Shown piece by piece: positions 34,545-45,772 of a DNA stretch of 64,000 nt. The translations under genes were made by a program, and so were the position numbers. Position 1 is the stretch's first letter. Every line of letters begins with the position of its first letter. Below the pieces are notes generated by a model, which was not told where the DNA came from, ran no database searches, and was given only the letters and a program-made list of their open reading frames with translations. The DNA is taken from assembly GCA_963573305.1 (NCBI GenBank), contig OY754329.1, forward strand, positions 15,467,200 through 15,531,199, in the 5' to 3' direction. This DNA comes from Pyrrhosoma nymphula (lineage: Eukaryota > Arthropoda > Insecta > Odonata > Coenagrionidae).

Positions 34545-35090
34545 AAATGGGGTGTTTGTGTTTTAGCCTTTTTTATGCATATCAAAATTGGTCGCTATAA
34601 CATGTAAGATACCCATTCAGACCTAACTTTGTGGAACCAAGTCATAATTAATAAAAAAAAGGATAGCGTAGTATTATCCACACTGTTAATTATTATTGAC
34701 CATAGTTTAAAAACTCATTGTTGTTATCGAGGTCCTTGATTACCTTGTTAATGACTATAAATTTGAAATTTATTGCCTGCAATAAATTTTAGTGTGGGTA
34801 ATAATGAGCTGTTGCCATATCAGGAGGTGTAAAAATAGATCTTTTTTTTCTGATTACTCTCCTAAAGAACACAATGTAAATGAAAAGGAGTAAATTCTTT
34901 TTCTGAAACAAAAAATGAAATGGAAATATGTAGTTCTTAAAAGCAGGGAACATCTTTGATAGTATAGCAAAACATCGTCGCCTCCATTTTTCATGAGTTT
35001 ATGAAATGCGAAAGGCGTAGGTATCCATCCAGATACATTGAAAAAAGTGAGTGGTATACTGGTTCTAGAGTGAGCATCTGTTTCTAGCAT
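34545..35090. other. Intergenic sequence, nothing recognised
   Basis: A 102-codon minus-strand frame (34854-35162) has no motif. The body of a degraded retroelement could lie here, but nothing supports it directly. Confidence 0.35.
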
Positions 35091-35094
35091 CTGC

Positions 35095-35230
35095 ACAGCA
35101 ACACCCCCTTTTTCCATCCACCTCCCTGCACTCTCAACTATGTACACATAAGTGTCCCACAAATTTTATCTTTCACCTGATGATGACGTTAACCGTCGAA
35201 ACCATGGTCGTCAAAATTAAAAACTAAATG
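35095..35230 (+). mobile_element. Solo Penelope-type terminal fragment with hammerhead
   Basis: C-rich lead (CACCCCCTTTTTCCATCCACC) followed by the hammerhead motif at 35162-35218. This is the same order as at 0.93-1.17 kb, but no endonuclease frame follows. Confidence 0.45.
35162..35218 (+). ncRNA. Hammerhead-type ribozyme motif
   Basis: CTGATGA at 35177-35183, an extra T, helix II GACG/CGTC with loop TTAAC, GAAA at 35198-35201, helix III palindrome ACCATGGT, GTC triplet ending at 35209. Helix I: AC (35175-35176) with GT (35210-35211), then an internal loop, then AATTTT (35162-35167) with AAAATT (35213-35218). Confidence 0.58.
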
Positions 35231-36500
35231 TGGAAAAAACAAAGTTGTTACCTTTTTATTCAAAATGAATAGCAAATTCCACAAAGTTACGCCGGGGACC
35301 ACCAACATCATCAGGCTCCTATTTTTAATTTATTCCTCATAAACTTTTAAATCTTCTGCCTAAGAGCAAGTTTTTCATTCTAAATTCCCTTGACCTACTG
35401 CAGTGGGTGAAGTAAGTACAACAATATCAGCAAGTACTGAGGATCTACCACCGGCTTTGTGGCTGTATACTCCTCCAAAACGACGAATCATTCTCCATAA
35501 CCACGGTTATTTTATACCTACTCTAGTTAATGGGCAACAGAACCGAGCATTTGACGAATTAATTTTAGGGCTAGTGGCTGTTAGAGGATTTATAGAACTT
35601 CATCTTCGCGCCAAACAAATAAGGGTCCAAAGAAAAAGGCTACTATTGGTAAATGTATGACAATATCCGGAGAGATGGTCTTAATATCGAAGGTTCAGAT
35701 TTTTAAGCAAATTGATGAAAATTTTTGTCACAAAAATAGTTTAAAAGAAAATAAATGTGAACTGAGTGCGATTGAATATTGAACGCTAATAAGGTATTAA
35801 ACGCCAAAAAAGTGAGTTGCATAAGCAGAAGTGACTTTGAAGTAGTATAGATATCCATTCATGCAGAGAATACATTACATAATAGCATCTTGTAAACATC
35901 GAAAGGTAATATTTCCCGAAAATGTCACTACTTGAAGGACATTAACTTTCGGGTTTCCCAATTTTGAAAGCATAGCACGTCTATGGCTCCTTCTACAAGG
36001 CTTCCGTGGCTTTATGCAGTAGATATATGTACCTAGAAAAGAGAAACACGACTTTCCGCAGTTCCAACACTCCGGTCGCACGCTTACATATGAATAAAAT
36101 AGCTGCGGGACGGCTCCTTCTTCTCCGACAGAGGGCAACGTTTCTAGGGCACGTTCAGACTGCCGGCGGGAAAACTCTGGGACTCGGGCACAGCGCCGCC
36201 AACGGGGACGGACACAATCACATGACGTCGACATTTTCAAACGCCATCAACCCTTCCCGGCTGCTCTCGAGGATTTTAAAAGAGTCCCAGCAGCCATGGC
36301 GCTGCGGTGAAGATTATCAGGCTAAGGATGATAACGCCCAACGCCGTTAATGAGACTTAACGAGATTTAGCGCAGCATCAACTGTATGTTATATTGCCAC
36401 AATTACATTTCCCTCGCTCGGCCAAGGATTCATTGCAGAGCAATATCATAAGGAAACCGTGGGTAAGGTGTGCTCCGCGAGCTAGCTATGGCCATGGTTA
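35231..36500. other. Intergenic sequence with a GC-richer section
   Basis: 35265-35320 on the minus strand holds CCTGATGATGTTGGTGGTCC followed by GGCGTAACTTTGTGGAA. This is a CTGATGA core without the GAAA partner, related to the blocks at 20072 and 63252. 35990-36340 is GC-richer with overlapping frames of 114 and 121 codons on opposite strands, neither with a recognisable domain. Confidence 0.4.
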
Positions 36501-36504
36501 TATC

Positions 36505-36565
36505 ATCTACATACTTCCTTGCGAGCCACCGCAACTATGTGTGGCAGGGGGGGTTACAACACAAA
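36505..36565 (-). mobile_element. LINE 3' tail remnant
   Basis: Minus strand carries TGCCACACATAGTTGCGGTG, then GCTCGCAAGGAAGTATGTAG and ATGATA, matching the 3' UTR end of the LINE at 13.2 kb (GGCTTGCGGGGTGGTATGTAGATG). Confidence 0.65.
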
Positions 36566-36574
36566 CCAAGTTAA

Positions 36575-37129
36575 GGTGGTTTGAGCGAGATAGTTCCCTA
36601 GTCATAATGGAGACCATATTCAAATTTTATTTTTTTATTTCAGCGTCTGTAAGAACTATGAAATAAATATTATAATATTATTGGCGCAAATACATAGTTA
36701 TATATGACCAAAATACTCAGTAATTAAATAAATAAAGCTACATAAGTCTCTAACTTGACTCATTTTTTCCCGCCGTAAGGCTGAAAACCGTTCAAAACAG
36801 CAGGTTTTTTTGTGATTCTGTAAAAATTACTCTGGTGAGTAATATATTATTTTTTATAAATAGTTGAGAAAACATGCAATATACACACCGTTAGTTTTTT
36901 GACGAAATCTAGGTGCTAGACGTTCCTAATTGTTTAATTATTCTCCCTCTAGAGCACATTGCCGTAATCTATCCCATGTAAAACAGCCTACATTTTCTGG
37001 CAAATTGCTCGAAAATTAGTTCGGCAAGAGGTTGATATGTTGATATCATTGGAAAGATGAGAGTTTTTTCTATAAAGTGAGACCAAATTCATCAAATTCT
37101 AGGTGAAGTGATTTTTCTCTCAGACTACC
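36575..37129. mobile_element. TTAA-type MITE, copy 3 with intact target duplication
   Basis: 555 bp from GGTGGTTTGAGCGAGATAG to CAGACTACC, flanked by TTAA on both sides (36571-36574, 37130-37133). TTAA duplication is characteristic of the piggyBac and Kolobok superfamilies; the ends lack the CCY of piggyBac, so a Kolobok-like source is possible (inference). Confidence 0.93.
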
Positions 37130-37133
37130 TTAA

Positions 37134-37600
37134 ATTAAAGAGAACGGAAGTCAGGTGGTATTTATGTGGCTTTCCTTGCATCCCCCCTCCCTTCCTCTTG
37201 ACCACAACACTACATTCCCTTCCCAAATCACCTCGCATATATACGCAAGAGAGAAAGACATCTCGGGGCAATAATTCTCTCGGCGGGGCAGGGGCTGGAC
37301 CGCTGACCGCCAGTCACAACAGCAGCCGGGCTCCACACAAAGTGTACCCCCTCTTTTTTGCCACGGAAAGTTCGCCGTGGGTGGAGAGTACAGCAGTTAC
37401 CTCCCCCACCGCCGAGAGCAAAGTCGAAAGTTTCGAACCGCCAGACTGACCGCTCCACCGAATCCTACGGAAAAATGTCTTTCCAACGTCCCAGAGACTG
37501 AAACAAAGGGTGTGCTCGCCTCGCGACTATGGCATGTGAATGTGTAACACCTAATCATAAATTATCATGAATATATCCGATCATTTTCAAAGTATGCTAT
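37134..37600. other. GC-richer intergenic sequence
   Basis: Contains overlapping frames (113 codons plus, 76 and 61 minus) rich in Pro, Ser and Gly, without domain or repeat match. No gene supported. Confidence 0.4.
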
Positions 37601-37602
37601 GC

Positions 37603-38098
37603 AGGAATAGGACAGGTTCTATTTCCATAAAACCGTTTTATGCAACAACCAGTGAGATCTTCCGCTCATCGCGTTGATAATCTCGCATCCATGGAAAGCT
37701 AAACAAAGAAAAAGTAAACATACATGGCTGGAAGTTAATGGAACTATCAATTTATGGCAATTATTGCTCTTAGTTCTTTCGCCAGACTATTCCCACTCTC
37801 ATATTATGAACAATAAGAGCGTGGGCGTATAAACAAAGTCTTAGCGGCGTTGAGGGTGTCAGAAAGTAAGTAAATAAATAATACACATAGTTTTTCTCCA
37901 AACTTATTCAAAAGAGAGTGCATTTATCACTTCACGTGTTCGCAAAGCGTCTCATAGATGGCAGATTGGTCAACGTTGTGGTTTTATGAATATTTTTACC
38001 GTGAGCAAGCAAGTACGTTTTACGTACGATTCATAAAAGTTTCTATAAAAATTTTTATCACACTCTTTTATAGAAAATTTAACCATGAGCAACAGGCA
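37603..38098. mobile_element. TTA-type MITE, truncated copy
   Basis: Co-linear with 55598-56040: AGGTTCTATTTCCATAAAAC, TCACTTCACGTGTTCGCAAA, TACGTTTTACGTACGATTC, ending GAGCAACAGGCA. The 5' 115 bp present at 55479-55597 is missing here. Internal length differences mark it as an independent older insertion. Confidence 0.85.
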
Positions 38099-39150
38099 TA
38101 AGTCTTTCTAAGATCGATGGGTTTTGGAGGGAAAACGTAGTGTATAAAAACTTGAAACTCAGGCGTTATCATATTTGGCCACCAGAATAATTCAACTATT
38201 CGAAAAACACTGAGGACACACGGGAATTGACAGTGGCTTTCATGCTTTTAATTCGGACTTCGAGAAACGGGATGTGCGCGGAGAGTAGCCACTCCAGAAA
38301 CGGCTGAATGCGACGCAGTGAGTTATTACTTGATTTGCCGACAAAGCAACTGCCTCAGCTGTATTCACCTGGTGATGGACCACAGGTGATACGGAAAATA
38401 ATTACAATAAGAAACACAGTAGGTGTGTAATTTTTTCACGCTTTCATATCATTCTTCCCCCGAGGGAATCCAATATCCTTACCTCAGATATTACAGGAAA
38501 AGAATTGTGTTGCCACAAGTTAGTGGCGTTTCCGTCGAGGCGTTCCGACAAATAATATTTTCGGAAAGAAAAAATCCACATCACACCCATAGGAAAATGG
38601 GAGGAATTGAGAATACCTATTTCAAGCTAAAAATAACTTTTTCATCGATTAACCATGTATGGGAACCAGGATTCGGAAATGAAAAGCAAAATAATCTTTT
38701 TTCCTATTAGATGGACTCCCGAATCGTTTTAAAGTCAATTTATTTAGCTAATCATTTGAAAGGGAAATAATTGTAAAGATTACAATGTAGTTTCATCCGA
38801 AAATAAAATAAAAAATTATGATTCCTAGTTTCAGTAGAAAAGATGGTAATTTAACAGAAATGCCACCAAAAATGAAATAGGTTTTTTTAGTTTCTATCAA
38901 CAGAATAGGGGACTCAGAATATTAATCAAAGAAAGTGATGCGTGCTTCACTAGGATGAAATTGTGGAAGGAAAGAATAATTAAAAAAAATTAACATTACG
39001 CTTGATCCCAAACAACAATACTAATCACAGCTTTCATTTTCGTTTAATCTCAGGCATCTCAGCAAAAAAATGAATCTTGTCTTGTCCATTGCAAGATGAA
39101 CATTTTCAACACCACCAAGATTTTTCGTTCCTCTGAGTTCCTTTATACTA
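38099..39150. other. Intergenic sequence, nothing recognised
   Basis: A 95-codon plus-strand frame (38423-38710) shows no known motif. No repeat matches within the window. Confidence 0.4.
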
Positions 39151-39156
39151 GCGTTA

Positions 39157-39234
39157 TACATGCGTTTATATTATTGAGAGTTAGTCATGTATTTAAAAAA
39201 AACAACTGACTCTCAATAATATAAACGCATAAAT
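39157..39234. repeat. Short palindrome
   Basis: ATGCGTTTATATTATTGAGA and its complement (39157-39186 and 39205-39234) around a loop of about 18 bases. There is no GAAAC motif, unlike the other palindromes. Confidence 0.85.
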
Positions 39235-40770
39235 TAATTAAAGTGGTCAATAAAAATTCAACAAATTTATACTTAATCAATACGCGTGGTACACACCTGC
39301 TAGAAAAACAGTGCAAATAAAGCTCTTATTTCAACAGAATCTGTGTTTCGTGCATCACGATGTCTGGTGAATTTTTCTTGGATTGACACGATGGGCTTAT
39401 TCATGTCAAAAACTATTTTTCCGGTCATATCTTCAACAATTATAATTTCCCAATCCACAAGTGGTTTTTATTTATAAACCGCAATCACATTTATGGAGAC
39501 ACCATAGACGCGACAGCATAGACAGGTTACTTCAAATCGTCAGGTTTGGTTAAATTGGTTAGAAAGAGCAAGGATGGTGGAGATAGGTATTAAAAACATA
39601 AGATGAGAGGTCTTCTGCCTTAGTAGAATAAAATTAAATTTATGAATAACAAAAATTTTTAATACCATTCCCCATCCTTGAATTTGAACTGTAATCTGAT
39701 GACTTCAATGTCGTACATGCCTGTCAGAGTCGTAAAAAAGTGGGCAGCACAAAGTCTGTACCATTTCATTTTCGGTTCTTTTCTGCCGTGACTATATATA
39801 AGTAGATATAGATCGGTATATTTACCGCCTTCTTGCGATGTTGGCCACATTATTCTATCCTAATTTACCACACGAGTTTCTTAACACAAAAATGAATTGC
39901 ACTGTGCAAAACTCCTTTCCATGATATTTTAAAGAGAAATTATATATTTATCCGGAAAATTAACATGACACTCGATAGAATTCATACAATATATACAGTT
40001 GACTACAAACATCAGTAAAGAAAAAAGCTCATGTTGAACAAAATATAGCCCATCTTTTCACAAATTGTTTTAAAAGGAAACGAGGTGATAACCCCTAACG
40101 AGGTGTCTATTTCTCGGGTCTCCATATTAGAAAAGGACAAAAAATAGGAGAGGAATATCTCATATCTAGTCCCCTCGGAAAAAATAGCGTAGGAGCTTAA
40201 GGATTCTACTTGTCGGCCGAGGGATAGTTTTAGAGGGATTTCGCTCCGTCAGTGGTTTTGTGGAAGCGAGTGTTGCGAGCCGTCCCGTCATGCAAGGCGC
40301 GCCCAAGCATGTGAGAGGAGAGCTGAGTGGACCGGTCCAGCGAGCCCTACGCGGCGGAAACTTCCAGCCGGCCGAATCAGGACGCATGGGTGGTTGGAGG
40401 ATTCGGAGAGGGTGGCTTGGGGGGGAGGAAGGAGAAGGGAGGTAGAGAGGTGGAGGAAGGGGAGGGAGGAGGAAAGTACGTCCAAAAGTGCGGGTGGGAG
40501 AGGTCCTCCAACACCTCCCCACCCCCCCCCCCCCCCCATCAAATTTTCTACGTCTCCTTGGGTGACGAACGAGACTCGTACCCTAAGTGGAGAATCTTTT
40601 GTAACGACTTGGCGGAGGTGAAGAACAGTCCTCGTTACTTTATCGCTTCTATCGCCTCATTGATCATTCCTTTGAGACTTACCTAATTCAAATCGCAAGG
40701 CTTCTTTACTATAAGCGGCGTAATGTCTCCAGTTTTCACTGACAATAAGTATGTCCACTCAACTGACTTC
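39235..40770. other. Intergenic sequence with a G-rich tract
   Basis: 40395-40500 is strongly purine-rich (GGGAGG, GGAAGGGGAGG) and is followed by a C16-like run at 40523-40538. The three overlapping frames of 84-119 codons there are low-complexity by-products. Confidence 0.5.
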
Positions 40771-40772
40771 TT

Positions 40773-41497
40773 TTAGGGCCGAATTTATAGTCGTTACCCA
40801 GCAGTCCCACAGCCCCTAGCAGGCCCCTTCGTCAAAAACGGTATTTATAGTCAAATTTCCACCCCCAGCAGCCCCCTTAGCCCCCCTAATTCTGGCAGGA
40901 GATACATGCTCCACCAGGGGCTCCCTTATCGAACAAATAACACGACAGATATAACTAAACCGACTCTAATGAACGTGCATAGCCTTAAATTAATAATTTC
41001 GAAGATTTGGTGTTAATAAAACAACGGTGAGATTTGCTCTTAATCGATAAATATCTGATGTGACGCCAGACTCATTCCAAGGATGTTCATTGTTCATGTA
41101 CACTCGCAACATATTTTTTCCCACTATTTCTTCTTCTTTTGGCAGGAAACTGCGTCCGTTTTCTTACTTTCCACTATTTCTTTATGCTTCTACACCAGGA
41201 CACACAAAATCTTCTTCTCCACACCGTTGAAGCTATTTGCACGTCGAGCGGCCATCTTAACAGTTTTCATGCTGCGTCTGGCTCTTTATTTATCCGTATC
41301 CATGTTGATCACGACACATTTGATCTGCAAATTCCATTTCCCGCCGTTTGTAGTCCTTAGTTACCAGATCCAACCCCCAACCATCCCCTTCCTAGCAGCT
41401 CCCTTAATTTTGACTATAGGACGCACAATTCAAGGGGCCTGCTGGGTAGGGGATGGATAAGGGGACTGCTAGTTAAAGACTATGAATACGACCCTTA
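40773..41497. mobile_element. Inverted-repeat element, about 725 bp
   Basis: Left end 40773-40808 (TTAGGGCCGAATTTATAGTC, then CAGCAGTCCC) is complementary, with several mismatches, to the right end 41461-41497 (complement starts TAAGGGTCGTATTCATAGTC). Each arm contains a second TATAGTCAAA-AGCAGC block farther in, so the arms extend for about 100-140 bp. The interior is non-coding. No clear target duplication. Confidence 0.6.
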
Positions 41498-41499
41498 GT

Positions 41500-43620
41500 C
41501 TGCCTTCAAATTAATTGGGAAATATTCAATACTTACTGCATTAAAAAGTTTGAACTAGTGAAGTTGATCTTGCGCTGTCCGTTCTGTTGCAGATAGATTC
41601 ATGATATTTGAAGAACTAATGGTGCTGCCCAACTCCAGGCAGGGACGAATGGATTTCCTTTACATGATAACAAATAATTCTAAAACTGGCTCTAAAGTTT
41701 GCTGCCGCCAAACAAGCCGTTGCGAAGCTAGCAAAGTTGTCCTAGAAAATGGAAGTGAAAATTTTGCTACGGACTTTTCTAGATATAGGCCTTTAAACCA
41801 TGCCAATCCGACGATTAAATGCAGAGATGCGCCCAAATGGCATTGTTTCCAGGAAAAGGAAGCAGAGTCAGCAATTGAGAACCTCAATCATTCTCGGCAA
41901 CTCATGTAATAAGGCTGATCATGCCAAGGTTTAACCACAGTTAAAGTGGCAAAATACATTATTATAAATCCCTTTTTTTGCCGAATAACAATGCATGACG
42001 CGGAGAGAAAAGAATATTATATGACGGGCTCCTTAAGAGTACATTATTTGTTAAAATAATTTTAGGGAACGACGGAAAGGTGGTAAATTACTCTCAGCAA
42101 CATTATAGTAATGGTATAAACGAGGGAATATATCATTAGATTGCCAGCAGGAAAGCCACACGAATGGGAATAGATGATGGAGAAAGTGGCCATCATAGGT
42201 ATCGTATAGTAAAGTTTGAATTTGCATCGGCCTTCAAAGCCGTCAAACTGTGAGATTCCATAGTCTTCAAATAAAAATTGTGCAAGTGAAGAGTGAAAAC
42301 TTTAAATCCATTGTTTTCCATGATCTTATGATTTTCTTGATTTGAGATCTTAAAACGAATACATTACCCCATATCTCCACTCCGTGGAATGTGTGGATTA
42401 TTTTTGACCGTTGACTAATTCGCGAAAAAGATTAACTCTCCATCTTTTTTTCTCATCGCCTGCGGAAGTAAGAAAATTAAAAAGGGATATTTAGTGGATA
42501 AATTGGAGAGATAGTCAACTTCGGAGTAAGAGAGATAGGCGATAAAGACCGAAGACGACAGTGCAAAGAAAGGTGACATCAAAAGTAGCACGTCACCAAG
42601 AGTCCGTGCTCCTGAGGTAAATATGAGAAAAAAAAATGTAATTAAAATGAAATTCAATCTCAAAGTCAATGTTGTATTCACCACTCTTTTAAGTACTGAA
42701 ATACACTCAACGAAGAAGGCTTTCACCATCTTTTTGTTTAGCGTGAATAATGTATTTTCTATATTACCCTTCCTACCTTGCAAAGAGAATGAAAGTATGG
42801 AATGGTTCAAAGGGAGAACCACTTCCGCGAGAAACGAAATCACAACCTTAAGTCTATCTTCATCCATCAACCTCTAATCTTAAGCAAGCTCCTATGTCTG
42901 TGGAATGGATGGAAATGCATGATTCAGCCGGTTTTTAAGGTCGAGTCCTCTTTGAACAATTGCTATCTCACGTAATGATTCCGGTCCGCAGACATAAGGT
43001 ACTTAAATATTTCGGTGTGTCTTGGTTAACGGCGGAAAACTTCATATTTTCCAAAATAATTATAGTCCCTTATTTAATCCATGAGCAGGGAAAGTAGACT
43101 TTTGGGAAAAAATAAAACACGTCGCCTTCTTATAGGACTCCAAATACTACAGCACGTATTTTTTACTGTTTGATACTCAGGACATACGCAAAACTAACCC
43201 TGTGGAAGAACGCGACAGAAATAAAGAACGAAAAAGAGAAGGAGAAAGACATCAAAATTCGAGGAAACCACGAGAAAATTGCTATTAAGAAGTGAATGGA
43301 AGATGAAATATATTTAAAAACGGTAAATAGTTTACACATTAGTATACTATGAACCGATCAAGACAAAAGAATAATTTCAAATCAAATTGAATAACATACC
43401 TGGTAATGACACATACATATTGATAGATGATTATGTAACAAGAGAATTAATTCCCACAAGTTCGACCAAATTGTACCTAGGATTCAATAGATAGGTTTAG
43501 GAAATCGTGATTTTGCTTAAGGAGTTCCTCCAGCGCATGTACATGGCAAAGCAAAGGTCTTCCCGAGAGATTCGTTTTGCTACAGCGGCAAAATCACATA
43601 CGTAACATGATAAAAGTACG
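41500..43620. other. Intergenic sequence, nothing recognised
   Basis: Frames of 102 codons (41601-41909) and 151 codons (minus, 42415-42870) are the largest. The latter is hydrophobic in parts but has no recognisable domain and an overlapping opposite frame. Neither is called. Confidence 0.4.
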
Positions 43621-43644
43621 AGCAAAATATTTCAAACCCATTTG

Positions 43645-43695
43645 GGCTGGGTTGGGTTGGGCTGGGCTGGACTGGGTTGGGATGGGTTGGGTTGC
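43645..43695. repeat. GGGTTGGGCT simple repeat
   Basis: Pentamer-like run TGGGTTGGGCTGGGCTGGAC and variants, at the left edge of the minisatellite. Confidence 0.9.
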
Positions 43696-44395
43696 AAAGT
43701 TCAGGGTGAAATGGAAGTTGAATGTGAGTTCTGTGAGAATAAAGAAGTATTATGCTGATTTCAGGGTAGAAATGGAAGTATTGTACGATTTTCTGGGAGC
43801 AAAAATATGTAGAATGTGAATTTATGGTGGAAATTGAAGTAAAATGTGAATTTGGAGAAATAATAATTAGGATTCGAAGTTCTAGGGGGATATGGAAGTG
43901 TATTGTGATTATCTCGGAACCAAATATATTTGAATTTGTTGTTAACCGTGGAAATATAATTTTAATATCATGTTCATGGAGGAAATGAATTAAAATGCGA
44001 AGCTCATGGTGGAAATGGAGGTGCAATGTGAAGTTGTGGGAGCAAAATGAAAAAGAGTGAGAAGTTCAGGGTGGGATAGTGGGTGTAGTGTGAACTTCCG
44101 GGAAAAAATAATAGATTGTGAAGCTCAGGGTAGAGATGGAAGTGTAACGAAGTTGTGTGAGGAAAAAGATGTAGATGGCGAAATTCAGGGGGAAAAAGAA
44201 GTGTAATGCGACGTTCTGGGAGGAAAAAGATGTGAAATGCGAAGTTCAGGGTAGAAAAGAAGGAGCATTGTGAAGTTTGGGGAGAAACAAGAAGCAGAAT
44301 GCGATGTTCAGTGCGGAAATGTACGTGCAATGTGAAGTTGTGGAAGTAGAAAGAATTATAATACGAAGTTCAGTGTGTAAAATGGAAGTGAAATT
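43696..44395 (+). repeat. 60-62-bp degenerate minisatellite, about 11 units
   Basis: Recurring GAAGTTCAGGGTGGAAATGG followed by AAGTG-AATGTGAAGTTCTGG and GAG-AAAAAGA-TGTAGAATGC. Anchors at 44180, 44241, 44303 and 44365 give spacings of 61, 62 and 62. Each unit is two related half-units of about 30 bp. Divergence is highest around 43860-43980. The 148- and 108-codon minus-strand frames inside it (rich in His, Phe, Pro and Ser) are translations of the repeat. Confidence 0.9.
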
Positions 44396-45265
44396 TGTTT
44401 ATTTGTAAACAGTTCTGTAAATAGTATTTTTAAACGCAGCTTTCAATTCGAAGTACGTATTCATACACGCATATGTTATATTATGTAAGCAATTGAAGAT
44501 TACGTTTCAATTGAGAATACGCTAAAACTTAAGATCGATACTAATGCTAAATTCTAACTGTATCAAATATATTTTAATATAATAACAAATACTTTAATTA
44601 AAGAACAGCGTTTATCATCAATTTTTGTACAAGAAAACGATTTGACGGTCGAATTCTATAACCGAAAAAATCTTTCATCATTAGCCATTTAAAAAGAGAA
44701 TTACGAGACTCAGAAATGTTAATCCCTGCATTTCAAACTTCTTTTATAATTAACTTTATAAATATTGAATGCTCATTTACTAGGATGTTCAAAAACGCCT
44801 TTGACTGCCAATGAAAGGAAACAAAATGACTTTAAGGTTGGATATAATAGGCGAGACAATCCGTATAGTGATTTTTTATAGTTATATTTTCACACGTATT
44901 TTGGGAAAATTTAAATACAAAAATTTTGAATGAAAGCTATTAAGTTCAGTTACACCAAATTGCGAAATCGTTATTATATATTCACTCAATAGGCGTACAA
45001 GAATCACATTTAATCATATCTCCCGAACGCAAAGGGTCAAAACTACCCCACTACGTAAAACTTCCGCGAAGATATTCATGAAAGATATACTCATCGTCTC
45101 ATTCCGCTACAAGCGATGAGAGAATTACTTAGGTCTGATTTCATGTGATTTGATCAATTACAACCATTACACTAGAGTCCCGCAAAATCCGCTGGTTAAA
45201 AGGTACAAGCATACGAAGTTTTACTATAGAAATTGTATAATAAAGATTTCCACAGAACCCATGAA
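44396..45265. other. Intergenic sequence, nothing recognised
   Basis: AT-rich, no frames or repeats of note. Confidence 0.5.
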
Positions 45266-45267
45266 CC

Positions 45268-45772
45268 CCATATTCTGTCTACTTCTAGAAAAATGTGTCC
45301 TCTATCTGATATGAACAACAATATAACATCTTTACACGCTATTTTATTCTATAATTGAACTTGATATCACATGGTGTTCAATGGGGGAATGAGAGAAACA
45401 CGGGGAAAAATAGTTTTTTTCCATAAAATATAAATGACATTTTTGCGAAAAACTATTTATAAGAAGGAAATAATCCAGAGAAATTGAATAAAAATAAAAT
45501 ATAGGAATCTTACCACCTTATTTCTTTAGTTATTGAAGAATCAATGCCGTAATTGAAGTCAAAATGTGGTAATTCGTAGGAAATGGCGCTGCAGTCGGCT
45601 CCTATGGCTGGAAAAAAGTGCTTATTTAAAATACATTCGTGGACTAATCTGCATATGTTGTGCCTTACTTTTGGGTTTCTATAGGTAACGTATTGCATCA
45701 GTGAAATCAAGATTTTTTGGACAAAATATAAAAAAATGTGGAATTTAGTATTTGTTTTGACTCATACAGTCA
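45268..45772. repeat. Dispersed repeat copy B, uninterrupted
   Basis: Matches copy A (31228-32416) throughout but lacks the 0.68-kb LINE, so it shows the pre-insertion state of that site. About 505 bp long; no obvious terminal repeats; non-coding. Confidence 0.9.

Noticed and set aside
35875..36350. Opposing 121- and 114-codon frames in a GC-richer stretch
   Set aside because: Neither contains a recognisable domain; one at least must be a shadow and the other has no support.
42415..42870. 151-codon minus-strand frame, partly hydrophobic
   Set aside because: No recognisable domain, an overlapping frame on the other strand, AT-rich composition and no gene context.
43696..44395. CRISPR-like array
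   Set aside because: Repeats are degenerate and contiguous with no unique spacers; this is a minisatellite in a eukaryotic genome.
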